DNA of 64,000 bases from UBA1757 sp045627385 (GTDB lineage: Bacteria; Bacteroidota; Bacteroidia; Bacteroidales; UBA1402). The stretch covers positions 62,001 to 126,000 of the forward strand of contig JAZQNO010000013.1 in NCBI GenBank assembly GCA_045627385.1. The letters are read 5' to 3'. The stretch's first letter is position 1. Each line of letters opens with the position of its first letter. Position numbers and translations under genes: made by a program. Positions 8,391 through 17,734 of this stretch are shown in pieces. The notes beneath the pieces are model-generated. The model was not told the DNA's origin and ran no database searches. It saw only the letters and a program-made list of their open reading frames with translations.

Positions 8391-8720
8391 TTACTTCTTC
8401 TTCTCTTCCTTCTTCTGGGGCTGGGGAGGAACAGCGGAAAAGACGGCCGACTTTTCGATGCGGACACGTACGTTGTCCGAAATCTCGACGATGAAGCTGT
8501 CTTCCTTCACTTCGCGGATTTTTCCGTAGATGCCGCCGTTGGTGAGCACCTTGTCACCGGGGGCGAGAGCAGCGCGGGCCTTTTCGATCTCTTTCTGTTT
8601 CTTGTTCTGCGGACGGATCATGAACAGCCAGATGATGAGGAAAATAAGGATGATGGAAACGAGGCCACCCATACTGTTGCCGCCCTGAGCGGTCTGCTGG
8701 AGTAAAATAGTCAGGTTCAT
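8391..8720 (-). CDS. yajC: Preprotein translocase subunit YajC
   Basis: 109 residues. A short periplasmic N-terminus is followed by one membrane helix (LVSIILIFLIIWLFMIRPQ) and a cytoplasmic domain starting QNKKQKEIEKA with PGDKVLTNGGIYGKI, the family signature. It associates with SecDF-YidC at the Sec translocon. The C-terminus is Lys/Glu/Pro rich. It sits in the nusB-yajC-ybbR-coaE operon. Confidence 0.95.
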   Translation of the reverse strand: MNLTILLQQTAQGGNSMGGLVSIILIFLIIWLFMIRPQNKKQKEIEKARAALAPGDKVLTNGGIYGKIREVKEDSFIVEISDNVRVRIEKSAVFSAVPPQPQKKEEKKK

Positions 8721-8731
8721 TTTGAGACGTT

Positions 8732-9658
8732 TTATGATTTGAACAATTTGTTTTCTGCGCGGAGATTCTTCACGATGGAGTCAAGCGTGCCGTTGATGAA
8801 AAGACTGCTCTTTTCGGTGCTGAAGACCTTGGCCAGATCGATGTATTCGTTGAAACTGACACTCACGGGGATGTCTTCGATCTCCATGATTTCGGTCAGC
8901 GCGATCTGCATGATGAGCAGGTCCATCGTGGCCAGGCGCTCCAGCTCCCAGTTCTTGATGGAAGAGGTGATCAGCTCGCGGTACTGCGGACCGTTCAGCA
9001 ACGTCTGACGGAACAGGCGCATGGCGAAATTGCGGTCGTCGGCATCCTTGAACATGGGCAGAAGCGGCTGACGGTCGCCTTCCTCCAGGTTGAAATGCCG
9101 GATGGTCTTCAGGACGAAAGTGATGACGATGTCCAAATCGTCGTTCCAGTAGATGCAAGTGTCTTCGAGCGCCTGCGCCAGTTCGGGACTCTCGGCCAGC
9201 ACCTGTTTGAAAATCCTGCGCCAGACTTCCTTGTCGGCTTCGTAGTCGCAAGTCTCAGCCTGCATGTATTCCTGATAGGCGGCACTGCCCGAAATCTGTT
9301 CGAAAAGCGTGTGGAAAAGACCCTCGTTGCGCGACCAGTCCAGACCGTGCGAAGAGGCGAAATGCTCCAGATCCTTGTTGCGGCGGACCTGTTCGGCCAG
9401 CCGGTTGTCGATGAAACGGGTGTTGGGATGGAGGTCTTCTTCCGTCGGGAGATATTTGTTCAGACCTCTTTCGATGCGCTCCTGCGCATAAAGCGTGATG
9501 CCGGGAATCAGCATGAGCAGATAATGGTAGAGTTCATAACTCTTTTCCAGACTCATGTCAAATTCTTTCTGAGCTTTTTCCAGGTCTTGGTTTTCACTCT
9601 GGTAATAGGCGTATACCATTTGTAAAACCTTTGAACGGATGAGAACGCGGTTAACCAT
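8732..9658 (-). CDS. nusB: Transcription antitermination factor NusB (long Bacteroidetes form)
   Basis: 308 residues, about twice the length of E. coli NusB. The N-terminus MVNRVLIRSKVLQMVYAYYQ and the C-terminal half (about residues 190-300: FRQTLLNGPQYRELITSSI, TMDLLIMQIALTEIM, NEYIDLAKVFSTEKS) carry the NusB fold. The intervening helical extension is usual in this phylum. NusB binds boxA RNA with S10 in rRNA antitermination. The start at 9658 is chosen by homology; the open frame upstream crosses the promoter. It is the first gene of an operon running to DUF5606. Confidence 0.93.
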   Translation of the reverse strand: MVNRVLIRSKVLQMVYAYYQSENQDLEKAQKEFDMSLEKSYELYHYLLMLIPGITLYAQERIERGLNKYLPTEEDLHPNTRFIDNRLAEQVRRNKDLEHFASSHGLDWSRNEGLFHTLFEQISGSAAYQEYMQAETCDYEADKEVWRRIFKQVLAESPELAQALEDTCIYWNDDLDIVITFVLKTIRHFNLEEGDRQPLLPMFKDADDRNFAMRLFRQTLLNGPQYRELITSSIKNWELERLATMDLLIMQIALTEIMEIEDIPVSVSFNEYIDLAKVFSTEKSSLFINGTLDSIVKNLRAENKLFKS

Positions 9659-9682
9659 ATCCTGTAGACGATAAAATCGGTG

Positions 9683-9690
9683 CAAATGTA
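9683..9690 (-). promoter_or_regulatory. -7 element of the nusB operon
   Basis: TACATTTG on the minus strand (9690-9683) matches TAnnTTTG and lies 25 bp before the nusB start. No clear -33 TTG was seen. It is divergent from, and 10 bp away from, the rplY promoter. Confidence 0.5.
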
Positions 9691-9699
9691 ATACTTTTT

Positions 9700-9729
9700 T
9701 TGGCTTTCTGAAAAAATGCACTACCTTTG
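9700..9729 (+). promoter_or_regulatory. rplY operon promoter
   Basis: TTG at 9700-9702, a 19-bp spacer and TACCTTTG at 9722-9729. Transcription would begin near 9735, about 73 bp before rplY. Confidence 0.75.
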
Positions 9730-9807
9730 CGGCGCTTTTTAAGGCACCCGTGTGATGGGGAATTTCAAAGCAAGACAAAATTCTGAGTAACACAAAAAAA
9801 GAAAAAG

Positions 9808-10386
9808 ATGAAAACGTTAGAACTCAAAGGCACTCCGAGAGCCGATTTCGGAAAGAGGGCAGCCAAGGGTATCCGCAAATCCGGCGATGTACCCTGCGTC
9901 ATGTACGGCGGTGAAGAAGTGAAGCATTTCCAGATTCGCGAAGAAGATCTGCGCGCTCTGCTCTACACTCCCGAAGTCCTGCTCGTCAAACTGTCTCTCG
10001 AAGGCAAGGAACATCTGGCCATCCTCAAGGAAGCCCAGTATCATCCCGTCAAGGACACCACTCTCCACATCGACCTGCTGGAAGTGTTCGAAAACAAGCC
10101 CATCGTAGTGGCTCTGCCCATCCATCTGAAAGGCCACGCCGCAGGTGTGAAAGCCGGTGGTAAGCTCAGCCTCGACATGCGCAAGATCAAAGTCAAAGGT
10201 CTCTATAAGGACATGCCCGAAAGCATCGACATCGACGTTTCCGATCTCGAACTCGGCAAGTCCATCAAGGTCGCCGACCTCAAGTTCGACAATCTCGAAA
10301 TGGTCAGCCCCAAGGCCGCCGGTGTCTGCTCTGTAAAGGCCACCCGCGCTGCCGCTCAGGCCGCCAGCGAGACCGCTGCTGAATAA
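9808..10386 (+). CDS. rplY: 50S ribosomal protein L25 (TL5/Ctc type)
   Basis: 192 residues, the two-domain Ctc/TL5 form that binds 5S rRNA. The N-terminal L25 domain (MKTLELKGTPRADFGKRAAK through HIDLLEV) is followed by the beta-rich TL5 C-domain (PIVVALPIHLKGHAAGVKAGG, DIDVSDLELGKSIKVADL) and a short Ala-rich tail. It is followed within 9 bp by pth, the usual pairing, forming an rplY-pth-hslR unit of translation genes. Confidence 0.95.
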   Translation: MKTLELKGTPRADFGKRAAKGIRKSGDVPCVMYGGEEVKHFQIREEDLRALLYTPEVLLVKLSLEGKEHLAILKEAQYHPVKDTTLHIDLLEVFENKPIVVALPIHLKGHAAGVKAGGKLSLDMRKIKVKGLYKDMPESIDIDVSDLELGKSIKVADLKFDNLEMVSPKAAGVCSVKATRAAAQAASETAAE

Positions 10387-10395
10387 GAAGACTGA

Positions 10396-10965
10396 ATGAA
10401 GTACCTGATTGTCGGATTGGGCAATATCGGTGAAGAGTACCGACACACCCGCCACAACATAGGATTTGACATATTGGACGCTTTTTCCGAAGCGTCCAAT
10501 ATTGTTTTTCAGACCCGCCGATACGGGGATGTGGCCGAGTATTCCCTCAAAGGACGCCAGCTCATCCTCCTGAAACCCTCCACTTTCATGAACTCCAGCG
10601 GGCTGGCTGTCCGCTATTGGATGCAGAAGGAGAAAATCCCCTTGGAAAACGTACTCATCCTTGTCGATGACTTGTCCTTGCCTGTCGGACAGATCCGACT
10701 GCGGGCCGATGGCAGCAATGCCGGACACAACGGTCTGGGCAGCATCTGCGAAGTGCTCGGAACAGACCGCTACGCCCGTTTGCGCATGGGCATAGGCCGC
10801 GATTTTCCCCAGGGAGGCCAGGTCGACTACGTCCTCGGACGCTGGTCCGACGAAGTCCTGGCACAATTGAAGCCCCGCTTCGAACTGGCCTGCGACGCCG
10901 TCCGCGCTTTCTGTCTGAGCGGCATCGAATTCGCCATGAACCAATACAACCGCAAGGGACTCTGA
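10396..10965 (+). CDS. pth: Peptidyl-tRNA hydrolase
   Basis: 189 residues. Releases tRNA from peptidyl-tRNAs that drop off ribosomes. The N-terminus is MKYLIVGLGNIGEEYRHTRH with Asn10 and catalytic His20 in place. LKPSTFMNSSG and VDDLSLPVGQIRLR with GSNAGHNGLGSI complete the active site. The common family variant has NPG where this protein has NIG. Placed between rplY and an S4-domain gene. Confidence 0.96.
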   Translation: MKYLIVGLGNIGEEYRHTRHNIGFDILDAFSEASNIVFQTRRYGDVAEYSLKGRQLILLKPSTFMNSSGLAVRYWMQKEKIPLENVLILVDDLSLPVGQIRLRADGSNAGHNGLGSICEVLGTDRYARLRMGIGRDFPQGGQVDYVLGRWSDEVLAQLKPRFELACDAVRAFCLSGIEFAMNQYNRKGL

Positions 10966-10972
10966 GACGCCT

Positions 10973-11371
10973 ATGCCTTCAGAAGTGAGAATCGACAAAT
11001 GGCTCTGGGCCGTCCGCGTGTACAAGACACGCAGCCTGGCGGCCGAAGAATGCAAGAAAGGCCACGTCACGATGGACGGAGTGGCCCTGAAGCCCTCGCG
11101 CATGGTGAAATCCGGCGATGTGGTCCAAGTCCGCAAACCGCCCATCACCTTGTCACTGAAGGTATTGCAGCCGGTCGAAAACCGCGTGTCGGCCAAACTG
11201 GTGCCCGAACTGATGGAGAACATCACACCGCCCGAACAGTACGAACTCCTGGAACTCTCCCGCATCAGCGGATTCATCGACCGGGCCAAAGGAACAGGCC
11301 GCCCCACCAAAAAAGAGCGCCGTTCCCTCGACGATTTCATGGACATTGAAAGCTTCCTGGACGATTTTTAA
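10973..11371 (+). CDS. hslR: S4-domain RNA-binding protein, Hsp15 family
   Basis: 132 residues. The S4 RNA-binding domain begins at the N-terminus (VRIDKWLWAVRVYKTRSLA) with the GHVTMDGVALKPSRMVKSGD turn; the C-terminus is basic (TGRPTKKERRSLDDF). E. coli Hsp15 binds free 50S subunits carrying nascent chains and recycles them, a role that fits its place next to pth. It is 7 bp downstream of pth. Confidence 0.9.
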   Translation: MPSEVRIDKWLWAVRVYKTRSLAAEECKKGHVTMDGVALKPSRMVKSGDVVQVRKPPITLSLKVLQPVENRVSAKLVPELMENITPPEQYELLELSRISGFIDRAKGTGRPTKKERRSLDDFMDIESFLDDF

Positions 11372-11389
11372 TCTTTAAACCGAACCCAT

Positions 11390-13198
11390 ATGAAACGGAA
11401 ACTCCTTATTCTTGCCGTAAGCTGTTTGACTCTTTCATCTCTCAATGCCACAGAAAACTGGGGCATCAGCCCTTTGATCCAAAACCTGCCCGGCCGTCAG
11501 TGCCAGCTATTGGACGGCCATTGGAAGTATATCCTCGATGTATACGAATTGGGCTATTACAACTATCGCATGGCCGAAGACCGGTGGGGCTGGTTCCGCG
11601 ATGCCAAGGCCCAGAAACCGGAAGACCTGGTGGAATATGATTTCGACCATGCCCCTCAGCTCCATGTCCCCGGCGACTGGAACATGCAGGAAGAAGAACT
11701 TTTCAATTATGAAGGAAATATCTGGTACAGAAGACAGTTCGACTGTCATCCCACTTCCGGCACCCGCCAGTATATCTATTTCGGCGCCGTCAACTACCAG
11801 TGTGTCGTCTATTTGAACGGACAAAAAATCGGCGTTCACGAAGGCGGTTTTTCACCTTTCAACATCGAAGTGACCGGCCGTCTGCAAAACGGCACCAATA
11901 CACTCATCCTCAAGGTCGACAACCGTCGCCGCGAAGAGGGAGTCCCCACCGTCAATACCGATTGGTACAACTATGGAGGCATCACCCGCTCCGTCCATGT
12001 GGTGACCGTCCCCGAAACCTATATCAGAGATTATTTCGTACAGCTCAGGAAAGACAGTCAGAATCTCATTGCCGGATGGGTTCAACTGGACGGTGCAGGC
12101 TCTCAGGAGGTCCTTCTCGAGATTCCCGAACTGAAACTGAAACAGACCGTGAGCACCGATGAAAACGGATTCGGCCGTTTCGAATGCAAGGCACGTCCGC
12201 AACTCTGGAGTCCGGAAAATCCCCGTCTCTATCGCGTGAAACTCAGTTCCGGCCAGGATTCGGTAGAAGACGAAATCGGATTCCGCTGTATCGAAACCAG
12301 AGGAAAAGACCTCTATCTCAATGGAGAAAAACTCTTCTGCCGTGGAGTCAGCATCCACGAGGAAGCCCCCTTCCGTTCGGGAAGAGCCTGGAGCCCCGAA
12401 GATGCCATGATCCTTCTGGGCTGGGCCAGGGAAATGAACTGCAACTTTGTTCGGCTGGCTCATTATCAGCACAACGAATACATGATACGTGCAGCCGAAC
12501 GTATGGGATTGCTGGTCTGGGCCGAAATCCCTTGCTACTGGACGATCGACTGGGACAACGAATCGACCTACGAAACGGCCCAGGACCAGTTGGATATGCT
12601 CATCGGGCGAGACCGCAACCGTGCCAACATCATCATTTGGTCCATCGCCAACGAAACCCCCGTCTCAGAACCCCGCAACCAGTTCCTCGGACGTCTTATC
12701 CAGCGCGCCCGTTCGCTCGACGACACGCGGCTGCTGGCCGCCGCTATGGAAAAGAAAGAACTCCCCGGAAAAATCATGACCCTCGAGGATCCGCTGTCGG
12801 CCCAGCTCGATGTGCTCAGTTTCAACCAATATGTCGGTTGGTACGACGGCCTGCCCGAGAAATGCGATCAGGTGAAATGGCAGTTCAACGAGGATAAACC
12901 AGTGTTTATCAGCGAATTCGGAGGCGGCGCACTGCAGGGCTATCATGGCCCTGCCAATCAGCGCTTCACGGAAGAGTTTCAGGAAGAACTCTATCGCCAT
13001 TCGGTCTCGATGCTGGAAAATATGGAAGGCCTGTCGGGCTGCACCCCCTGGATTCTGACCGACTTCCGCTCACCGCGTCGTGTCCTGGTAGACATCCAGG
13101 ACGGTTTCAACCGAAAAGGCTTGATTTCCGATCGCGGCATCCGCAAGAAAGCCTTTTACGTGATGCAGGAGTGGTATGGCAAACTGTCTGGTAAATAA
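11390..13198 (+). CDS. Glycoside hydrolase family 2 (beta-glucuronidase/galactosidase-like), secreted
   Basis: 602 residues with an N-terminal signal peptide (MKRKLLILAVSCLTLSSLNA). The GH2 order is seen: sugar-binding jelly roll (about 30-190), immunoglobulin-like sandwich (about 190-290), and TIM barrel (about 290-600). The general acid/base is the Glu in SIANETP, and the nucleophile is the Glu in FISEFGGG. The length and lack of long C-terminal domains point to the short beta-glucuronidase or beta-galactosidase subgroups; the substrate is not determined. It is 18 bp after hslR and 10 bp before a GH35 gene, so the two hydrolases probably act together in the periplasm. Confidence 0.88.
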   Translation: MKRKLLILAVSCLTLSSLNATENWGISPLIQNLPGRQCQLLDGHWKYILDVYELGYYNYRMAEDRWGWFRDAKAQKPEDLVEYDFDHAPQLHVPGDWNMQEEELFNYEGNIWYRRQFDCHPTSGTRQYIYFGAVNYQCVVYLNGQKIGVHEGGFSPFNIEVTGRLQNGTNTLILKVDNRRREEGVPTVNTDWYNYGGITRSVHVVTVPETYIRDYFVQLRKDSQNLIAGWVQLDGAGSQEVLLEIPELKLKQTVSTDENGFGRFECKARPQLWSPENPRLYRVKLSSGQDSVEDEIGFRCIETRGKDLYLNGEKLFCRGVSIHEEAPFRSGRAWSPEDAMILLGWAREMNCNFVRLAHYQHNEYMIRAAERMGLLVWAEIPCYWTIDWDNESTYETAQDQLDMLIGRDRNRANIIIWSIANETPVSEPRNQFLGRLIQRARSLDDTRLLAAAMEKKELPGKIMTLEDPLSAQLDVLSFNQYVGWYDGLPEKCDQVKWQFNEDKPVFISEFGGGALQGYHGPANQRFTEEFQEELYRHSVSMLENMEGLSGCTPWILTDFRSPRRVLVDIQDGFNRKGLISDRGIRKKAFYVMQEWYGKLSGK

Positions 13199-13208
13199 AC
13201 TCCCTGTC

Positions 13209-15131
13209 ATGAAAGAAATATATCGCATTTTTCTGGCTCTGGCCATGAGCCTGTTGATTCTGTCGGGCACTTCCTGCTCCAGACATCACGAATTCAGCAT
13301 CGGCGACGGCTGCTTCCTCCTCGATGGAAAGCCCTTCGTCATCAAATCGGGCGAAATGCACTATCCGCGCATTCCCGCCGAATACTGGGAACAGCGCATA
13401 CAGATGTGCAAAGCCATGGGCATGAACACCATCTGCCTGTATGTATTCTGGAATGTGCACGAACAGCGGCCCGGCGAGTTCGACTTTACCGGCAACAATG
13501 ATGTAGCCGCCTTCTGCCGCCTGGCCCAGAAGCACGGCATGTACGTCATCGTGCGTCCCGGCCCCTACGCCTGTGCGGAGTGGGATATGGGCGGACTGCC
13601 CTGGTGGCTGCTCCAGAAAGAAGACATCAGCCTGCGCTCACAGGATTCCTATTTCATGGAGCGCGTCCGCCTGTTCATGGGAAAACTCGGCGAGCAGCTG
13701 GCCGACCTTCAGCTGGCACGCGGAGGCAATATCCTCATGATGCAGGTGGAGAACGAGTTCGGCTCCTACGGCACCGACAAACCCTATCTGCAGGAAGTGG
13801 CCGCCGTCCTCAGAGAATCTGGCTTTACGGATGTGCCTCTATTCCAGTGCGACTGGAGCAGCAACTTCCGGAAAAACGCCTTGGACGGACTGGTTTGGAC
13901 CATCAATTTCGGAGCCGGTTCCGATATCGAGCGCCAGTTCAAGCCCCTGAAAGAGGCCGATCCCCATATGCCGCTGATGTGCAGCGAATACTGGTCGGGC
14001 TGGTTCGACCGCTGGGGCAGTCCCCACGAGACCCGCAGCACCGAATCGCTGGTGAAGGGAATGAAGGACATGCTCGACCGCGACATCTCCTTCAGCCTCT
14101 ATATGGCCCACGGAGGCACCACCTGGGGCCATTGGGCCGGAGCCAATTGCCCGCCCTATGCCTCCTGGTGCAGCTCCTACGATTACGACGCGCCCATCAG
14201 CGAAGCAGGCCATACGACCGAAAAATTCTGGGCATTGCGTGAGCTTCTGGCCGGCTACTCCGACGAAGAACTGCCCGAAGTGCCCGAAGAATATCCCGTG
14301 AAAGCCTTCCAGGCCACCCTCGACGAAGTGGCCCCGCTTTGGAGCAATCTTCCCCAGCCCCTCGCATCCGAAAACGTGCGTCCCATGGAATTCTTCAATC
14401 AGGGCTACGGCAGCATCCTCTACCGGACGCATCTGAAAGACGGTCTGAAAAAGTCCGCCCTCCTTGTCATCGACGAAGTCCACGACTGGGCCGAAATCTT
14501 CATCGACGGCCGCCTCATCGGCATCCTAGACCGCCGTCACGGCGACAAGGAATTGCTCTTGCCCGCCTGCCGGGCGGGCAGTCGGCTGGACATCCTGGTC
14601 GAAAACATGGGCCGCGTCAACTACAGCCGTACCATCTACGACTGGAAGGGCATCACCAAATCCGTCTCCCTGGGTGAAAAGGAACTCAGCGGCTGGGAAG
14701 TCTACTGCCTGCCCGCCGACTATGCCTTTGCCGCTCATAAAAACTACGAAGCCTTTGCCACCCATCCGGTCGAACCCGGCACATCCGCCAAGGACGAGCG
14801 GCTGACGGAAGGCCCCGCCTTCTGGCGCGGCAATCTCTGGCTCGATTCCGAACCCGCCGACACCTACCTCGATACGAGAAATCTGGGCAAGGGACTGGTG
14901 TGGATCAACGGACACGCCATCGGCCGATTCTGGGAAATCGGACCGCAGCAGACACTCTACGTGCCCGGTTGCTGGCTGCGTGAAGGCAACAACGAACTGA
15001 TTGTCCTGGACCTGCTCGGACCCAAAAACAACGCCCGTCTGCAGTGCCTCACCGAGCCCATTCTCGACGAACTCCATTCGGAGGAAGCAATCAAGGCCGG
15101 CGAAACCGGAAATTGGAACAGGGTAGACTGA
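13209..15131 (+). CDS. Glycoside hydrolase family 35 beta-galactosidase, lipoprotein
   Basis: 640 residues. The lipoprotein signal ends LLILSGTSC. The GH35 barrel carries the hallmark GPYACAEWDMGGLPWWLL, the acid/base Glu in QVENEFGSYG, and the nucleophile Glu in CSEYWSGWFD. Two C-terminal jelly-roll domains follow, ending in GKGLVWINGHAIGRFWEIGPQ as in other GH35 enzymes. It releases terminal beta-galactose from oligosaccharides, probably on the outer or inner membrane. The start at 13209 is chosen because it gives a proper lipobox; the open frame starts 33 bp earlier inside the preceding GH2 gene. It ends 7 bp before the convergent inositol-phosphatase gene. Confidence 0.93.
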   Translation: MKEIYRIFLALAMSLLILSGTSCSRHHEFSIGDGCFLLDGKPFVIKSGEMHYPRIPAEYWEQRIQMCKAMGMNTICLYVFWNVHEQRPGEFDFTGNNDVAAFCRLAQKHGMYVIVRPGPYACAEWDMGGLPWWLLQKEDISLRSQDSYFMERVRLFMGKLGEQLADLQLARGGNILMMQVENEFGSYGTDKPYLQEVAAVLRESGFTDVPLFQCDWSSNFRKNALDGLVWTINFGAGSDIERQFKPLKEADPHMPLMCSEYWSGWFDRWGSPHETRSTESLVKGMKDMLDRDISFSLYMAHGGTTWGHWAGANCPPYASWCSSYDYDAPISEAGHTTEKFWALRELLAGYSDEELPEVPEEYPVKAFQATLDEVAPLWSNLPQPLASENVRPMEFFNQGYGSILYRTHLKDGLKKSALLVIDEVHDWAEIFIDGRLIGILDRRHGDKELLLPACRAGSRLDILVENMGRVNYSRTIYDWKGITKSVSLGEKELSGWEVYCLPADYAFAAHKNYEAFATHPVEPGTSAKDERLTEGPAFWRGNLWLDSEPADTYLDTRNLGKGLVWINGHAIGRFWEIGPQQTLYVPGCWLREGNNELIVLDLLGPKNNARLQCLTEPILDELHSEEAIKAGETGNWNRVD

Positions 15132-15138
15132 AGCCCGC

Positions 15139-15945
15139 TCAGTCCGTGTAGGGCATTGCCGGAATGTGCTTCTGCACAATCTTCAGCAAACGCGAATGGT
15201 TCACGGCCGAATTGGCCGCGAGAACCAAATCGATACCGTCCAGACGGGGCAACGCTCCGTCCAGATGGCTGATGCAACCGCCGGCTTCCTGCAGAATCAG
15301 CATGCCCGCCGCATAATCCCAGGGCTGCAGACGCATTTCGAAATACAGTTCGCAATAGCCGGCAGCCAGAAAACAGAGCTCCACAGAAGCCGCTCCAAAC
15401 CGCCTCAAATCGTTGCACTGGAGATAAGTCTCCATGATGATGTCGTTGCAGACACCGGCAAACTCCTTGCGGTAGGTGCTCATCGCTGTGCAGAAAAGCC
15501 CGTTTTTAAACGACCTGTCCGACACATGGATAGGCTCCCCGTTGCAAAAGGCGCCCTGACCGCGGACAGCCGTGTACATCTCCTTGCGGGCGGGGCTATA
15601 GACCACACCCATTTCCAAGCGGTCATCTTTTTTCAAAGCCACGGAAATGGCGCAATGGTCTATGCCTCTGGAATAGTTGGCCGTGCCGTCGATAGGGTCG
15701 ACAATCCAAGTGTAGCAGGCATTCTCTCCCGCGGCATCCGAGGACGGAGCGTCCGAGAGGCTCTCCTCGCAGAGAAACCGGCTGCCCGGCAGCAGAAGGC
15801 CCAGCTCGCGGCACAGAAATTCCTGAACGGCCAGATCGGAAGTGGTGACGATGTTTTCCAAGCCGTCTTTCTGCTCGATGGCAAAATCGCGCTTCATCAT
15901 CAGCGAAGCGGCTCGGGATACGATATCGGTAATTTCTTTAATCAT
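15139..15945 (-). CDS. Inositol monophosphatase family protein
   Basis: 268 residues. Li+-sensitive phosphatase fold: metal ligands in EESLSD, the signature WIVDPIDGTANYSRG, and the C-terminal WDYAAGMLILQEAGG. Members hydrolyse inositol-1-phosphate, fructose-1,6-bisphosphate, or 3'-phosphoadenosine phosphates (CysQ). The sequence alone does not separate these. The start at 15945 overlaps the stop of the upstream GNAT gene by 4 bp (ATGA), which supports it and indicates coupled translation. Confidence 0.9.
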   Translation of the reverse strand: MIKEITDIVSRAASLMMKRDFAIEQKDGLENIVTTSDLAVQEFLCRELGLLLPGSRFLCEESLSDAPSSDAAGENACYTWIVDPIDGTANYSRGIDHCAISVALKKDDRLEMGVVYSPARKEMYTAVRGQGAFCNGEPIHVSDRSFKNGLFCTAMSTYRKEFAGVCNDIIMETYLQCNDLRRFGAASVELCFLAAGYCELYFEMRLQPWDYAAGMLILQEAGGCISHLDGALPRLDGIDLVLAANSAVNHSRLLKIVQKHIPAMPYTD

Positions 15946-16472
15946 AAAGCGGTTTTCTGAAGAATGCAGACATCTTCGTAAGAGTCGCCGATGCGGTGCC
16001 AGTCGCGCAGACAGCCCGCCCGGACAAAACCTTCGTTTTCGAACAGCTCCAAAGACGCCCGGTTGTTTTGGGCGATATGGGCATAGACTTGGTGAAGTTG
16101 CAGAAATCCCAAAGCATAGTCGCACAGCAGCCGCAGCGCCCGGCGGGCATTGCCCCGACGGCGGAACGGCGTGTCGACGACGATGCCGATGCCGGCCCGG
16201 CGGTCGCAGAGGTCCAGATCGAACAGGTCAATCAGGCCCAGACGCTCCTTGTCCGATAGCCGTTCGATGACCAGGCGCACCTGATGCATCTCGTAGATAT
16301 CCTGCGAGAGCGAAGCTTCTATGTACTGTTTCAGAGCGAAGCGCGACACAGGAGCCTGCTGCTGCCCGCACGGCCAGAGGCTGCTGTCGTTTTCCAGACG
16401 GTAGAGAAAATCCAGGTCTTCCGGCTCCAGAGCGCGGAGGCCGACCTGTCCGTCAGAGAGTTTCGCTTCCAT
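15942..16472 (-). CDS. GNAT family N-acetyltransferase
   Basis: 176 residues of the RimJ/RimL-like acetyltransferase type. VGLRALEPEDLDFLYRLEND begins the fold; the acetyl-CoA-binding loop is GIVVDTPFRRRGNARRALRLL (R-R-x-G-x-A form), and NRASLELFENEGF is the C-terminal motif. The acceptor, a protein N-terminus or a small molecule, is unknown. Translationally coupled to the inositol-phosphatase gene. Confidence 0.88.
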   Translation of the reverse strand: MEAKLSDGQVGLRALEPEDLDFLYRLENDSSLWPCGQQQAPVSRFALKQYIEASLSQDIYEMHQVRLVIERLSDKERLGLIDLFDLDLCDRRAGIGIVVDTPFRRRGNARRALRLLCDYALGFLQLHQVYAHIAQNNRASLELFENEGFVRAGCLRDWHRIGDSYEDVCILQKTAL

Positions 16473-16478
16473 AAGAGC

Positions 16479-17084
16479 TCAGTCGTCGAGAAAACGGTCC
16501 GAGTGGATTTCGTCCGGCCGGGCATTGTCGTCCTGCCGGTTCTTCGGAATGAAATCGTCATCCTCCTCGTCCATCACCGTGAAATTGCCCACCTTCCCGG
16601 CTTCCTCCACCGGAGCCTGAGGCTCATAGAGGCTGCCGTCGGCATTCAGCGCGATGTCTCTCAAAAGCGGAGCCTTTCCCGGAATGGCGAAGAAATAGAA
16701 GATCATCACCATGGCGTAGAACATCTTCGCCTGCACCATCGTGGTGAAAACCAGAAGAAAAATCGTTGCCAGGGCAAGAAAGTCCAGAAACAGGATGCGG
16801 GCCAGCGAAGCTTTGGCATAGCCTCTAAGGCGCAGCTCGGCCTCTTCCAGCTGGCAGAGTTTACCGCAACGCTTGTGGAACCACAGCAGCGAGCCCGGAA
16901 TGCCAATCATGAAAACGATCAGGCAGACCGTCTCGATGACCGTGGTGGCGGTGCCGGTTTCGATGAGCTCCATTTTGGGAATGACGCCATAGATGGCGCA
17001 CAATCCGATACCCAGCATAAGGGCGGCAGAAATGCCGAAATGTATCCAATTTTTTTTGAGCGTTTTTGCGATAAGCTGTTCCAT
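16479..17084 (-). CDS. Conserved membrane protein, unknown function
   Basis: 201 residues with about four membrane helices in two pairs (near residues 15-35, 45-68, 95-115, 120-135), then an acidic cytoplasmic tail (VMDEEDDDFIPKN). No catalytic motif is visible. It lies between recR (19 bp upstream) and the GNAT gene (6 bp downstream) on the same strand, so it is probably part of a recR operon. Function not recognised. Confidence 0.75.
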   Translation of the reverse strand: MEQLIAKTLKKNWIHFGISAALMLGIGLCAIYGVIPKMELIETGTATTVIETVCLIVFMIGIPGSLLWFHKRCGKLCQLEEAELRLRGYAKASLARILFLDFLALATIFLLVFTTMVQAKMFYAMVMIFYFFAIPGKAPLLRDIALNADGSLYEPQAPVEEAGKVGNFTVMDEEDDDFIPKNRQDDNARPDEIHSDRFLDD

Positions 17085-17103
17085 ATATAGTCAAACGTTT
17101 GGT

Positions 17104-17715
17104 TTACGAAGAGAAAGGCGTGCGGTTCAGAATGGAGCGCCCCAAGGTGATCTCGTCGGCGTATTCCAGCTCGTCACCCACCGAAATGCCTCTGGCAATC
17201 ACAGAGATGCAGATAGGGTAGGCCGACAGCCGGCGGTAAAGGTAGAACGCCGTGGCATCCCCTTCGCTCGTGGCCGAAAGCGCCAGAATGACCTCCCTGA
17301 TGTCGCCTTTGGCCACACGGTCCACCAGCGAATCGATTTCCAGATCGGAAGGCCCCACGCCATCCATGGGAGCAATCAGGCCCCCCAGCACATGGTAGAC
17401 ACCCCGATACTGCTGAGTGGCTTCCACCGCCATCACCTCCCGGATGTTCTCCACCACGCAGACCGTCTGGAAATCGCGTTTCGGGTCGCTGCAGATCTGG
17501 CAGAACTCCGTATCGGATATGTTGTGGCAGAGCTTGCAGTAGTGCACCTCCTTCTTGAGCCGGCTCAAAGCCTGGCAGAAAGAGTCGACCGTATCCTCCT
17601 CCTGCCGCAGCAGATGCAGGACCAGACGCAAGGCAGTCTTGCGTCCGATGCCGGGCAGACGGGAAAAAGCCTGCACGGCGTCTTCCAGCAATTGAGACGG
17701 ATAGGATGATGTCAT
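17104..17715 (-). CDS. recR: Recombination protein RecR
   Basis: 203 residues. RecFOR-pathway mediator that helps load RecA onto gapped DNA. A helix-hairpin-helix (FSRLPGIGRKTALRLVLHLL) is followed by a C4 zinc finger (CKLCHNISDTEFCQIC), a Toprim domain (VCVVENIREVMAVE) and the C-terminal Walker-B-like LTLGRSI region. The start at ATG 17715 is set by homology; the open frame extends upstream into the divergent promoter region. Confidence 0.96.
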   Translation of the reverse strand: MTSSYPSQLLEDAVQAFSRLPGIGRKTALRLVLHLLRQEEDTVDSFCQALSRLKKEVHYCKLCHNISDTEFCQICSDPKRDFQTVCVVENIREVMAVEATQQYRGVYHVLGGLIAPMDGVGPSDLEIDSLVDRVAKGDIREVILALSATSEGDATAFYLYRRLSAYPICISVIARGISVGDELEYADEITLGRSILNRTPFSS

Positions 17716-17734
17716 AATCGTCGGATGATGTCTG

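Noticed and set aside
9817..11346. 509-codon minus-strand open frame across rplY, pth and hslR
   Set aside because: It overlaps three well-identified genes on the plus strand and resembles no protein.
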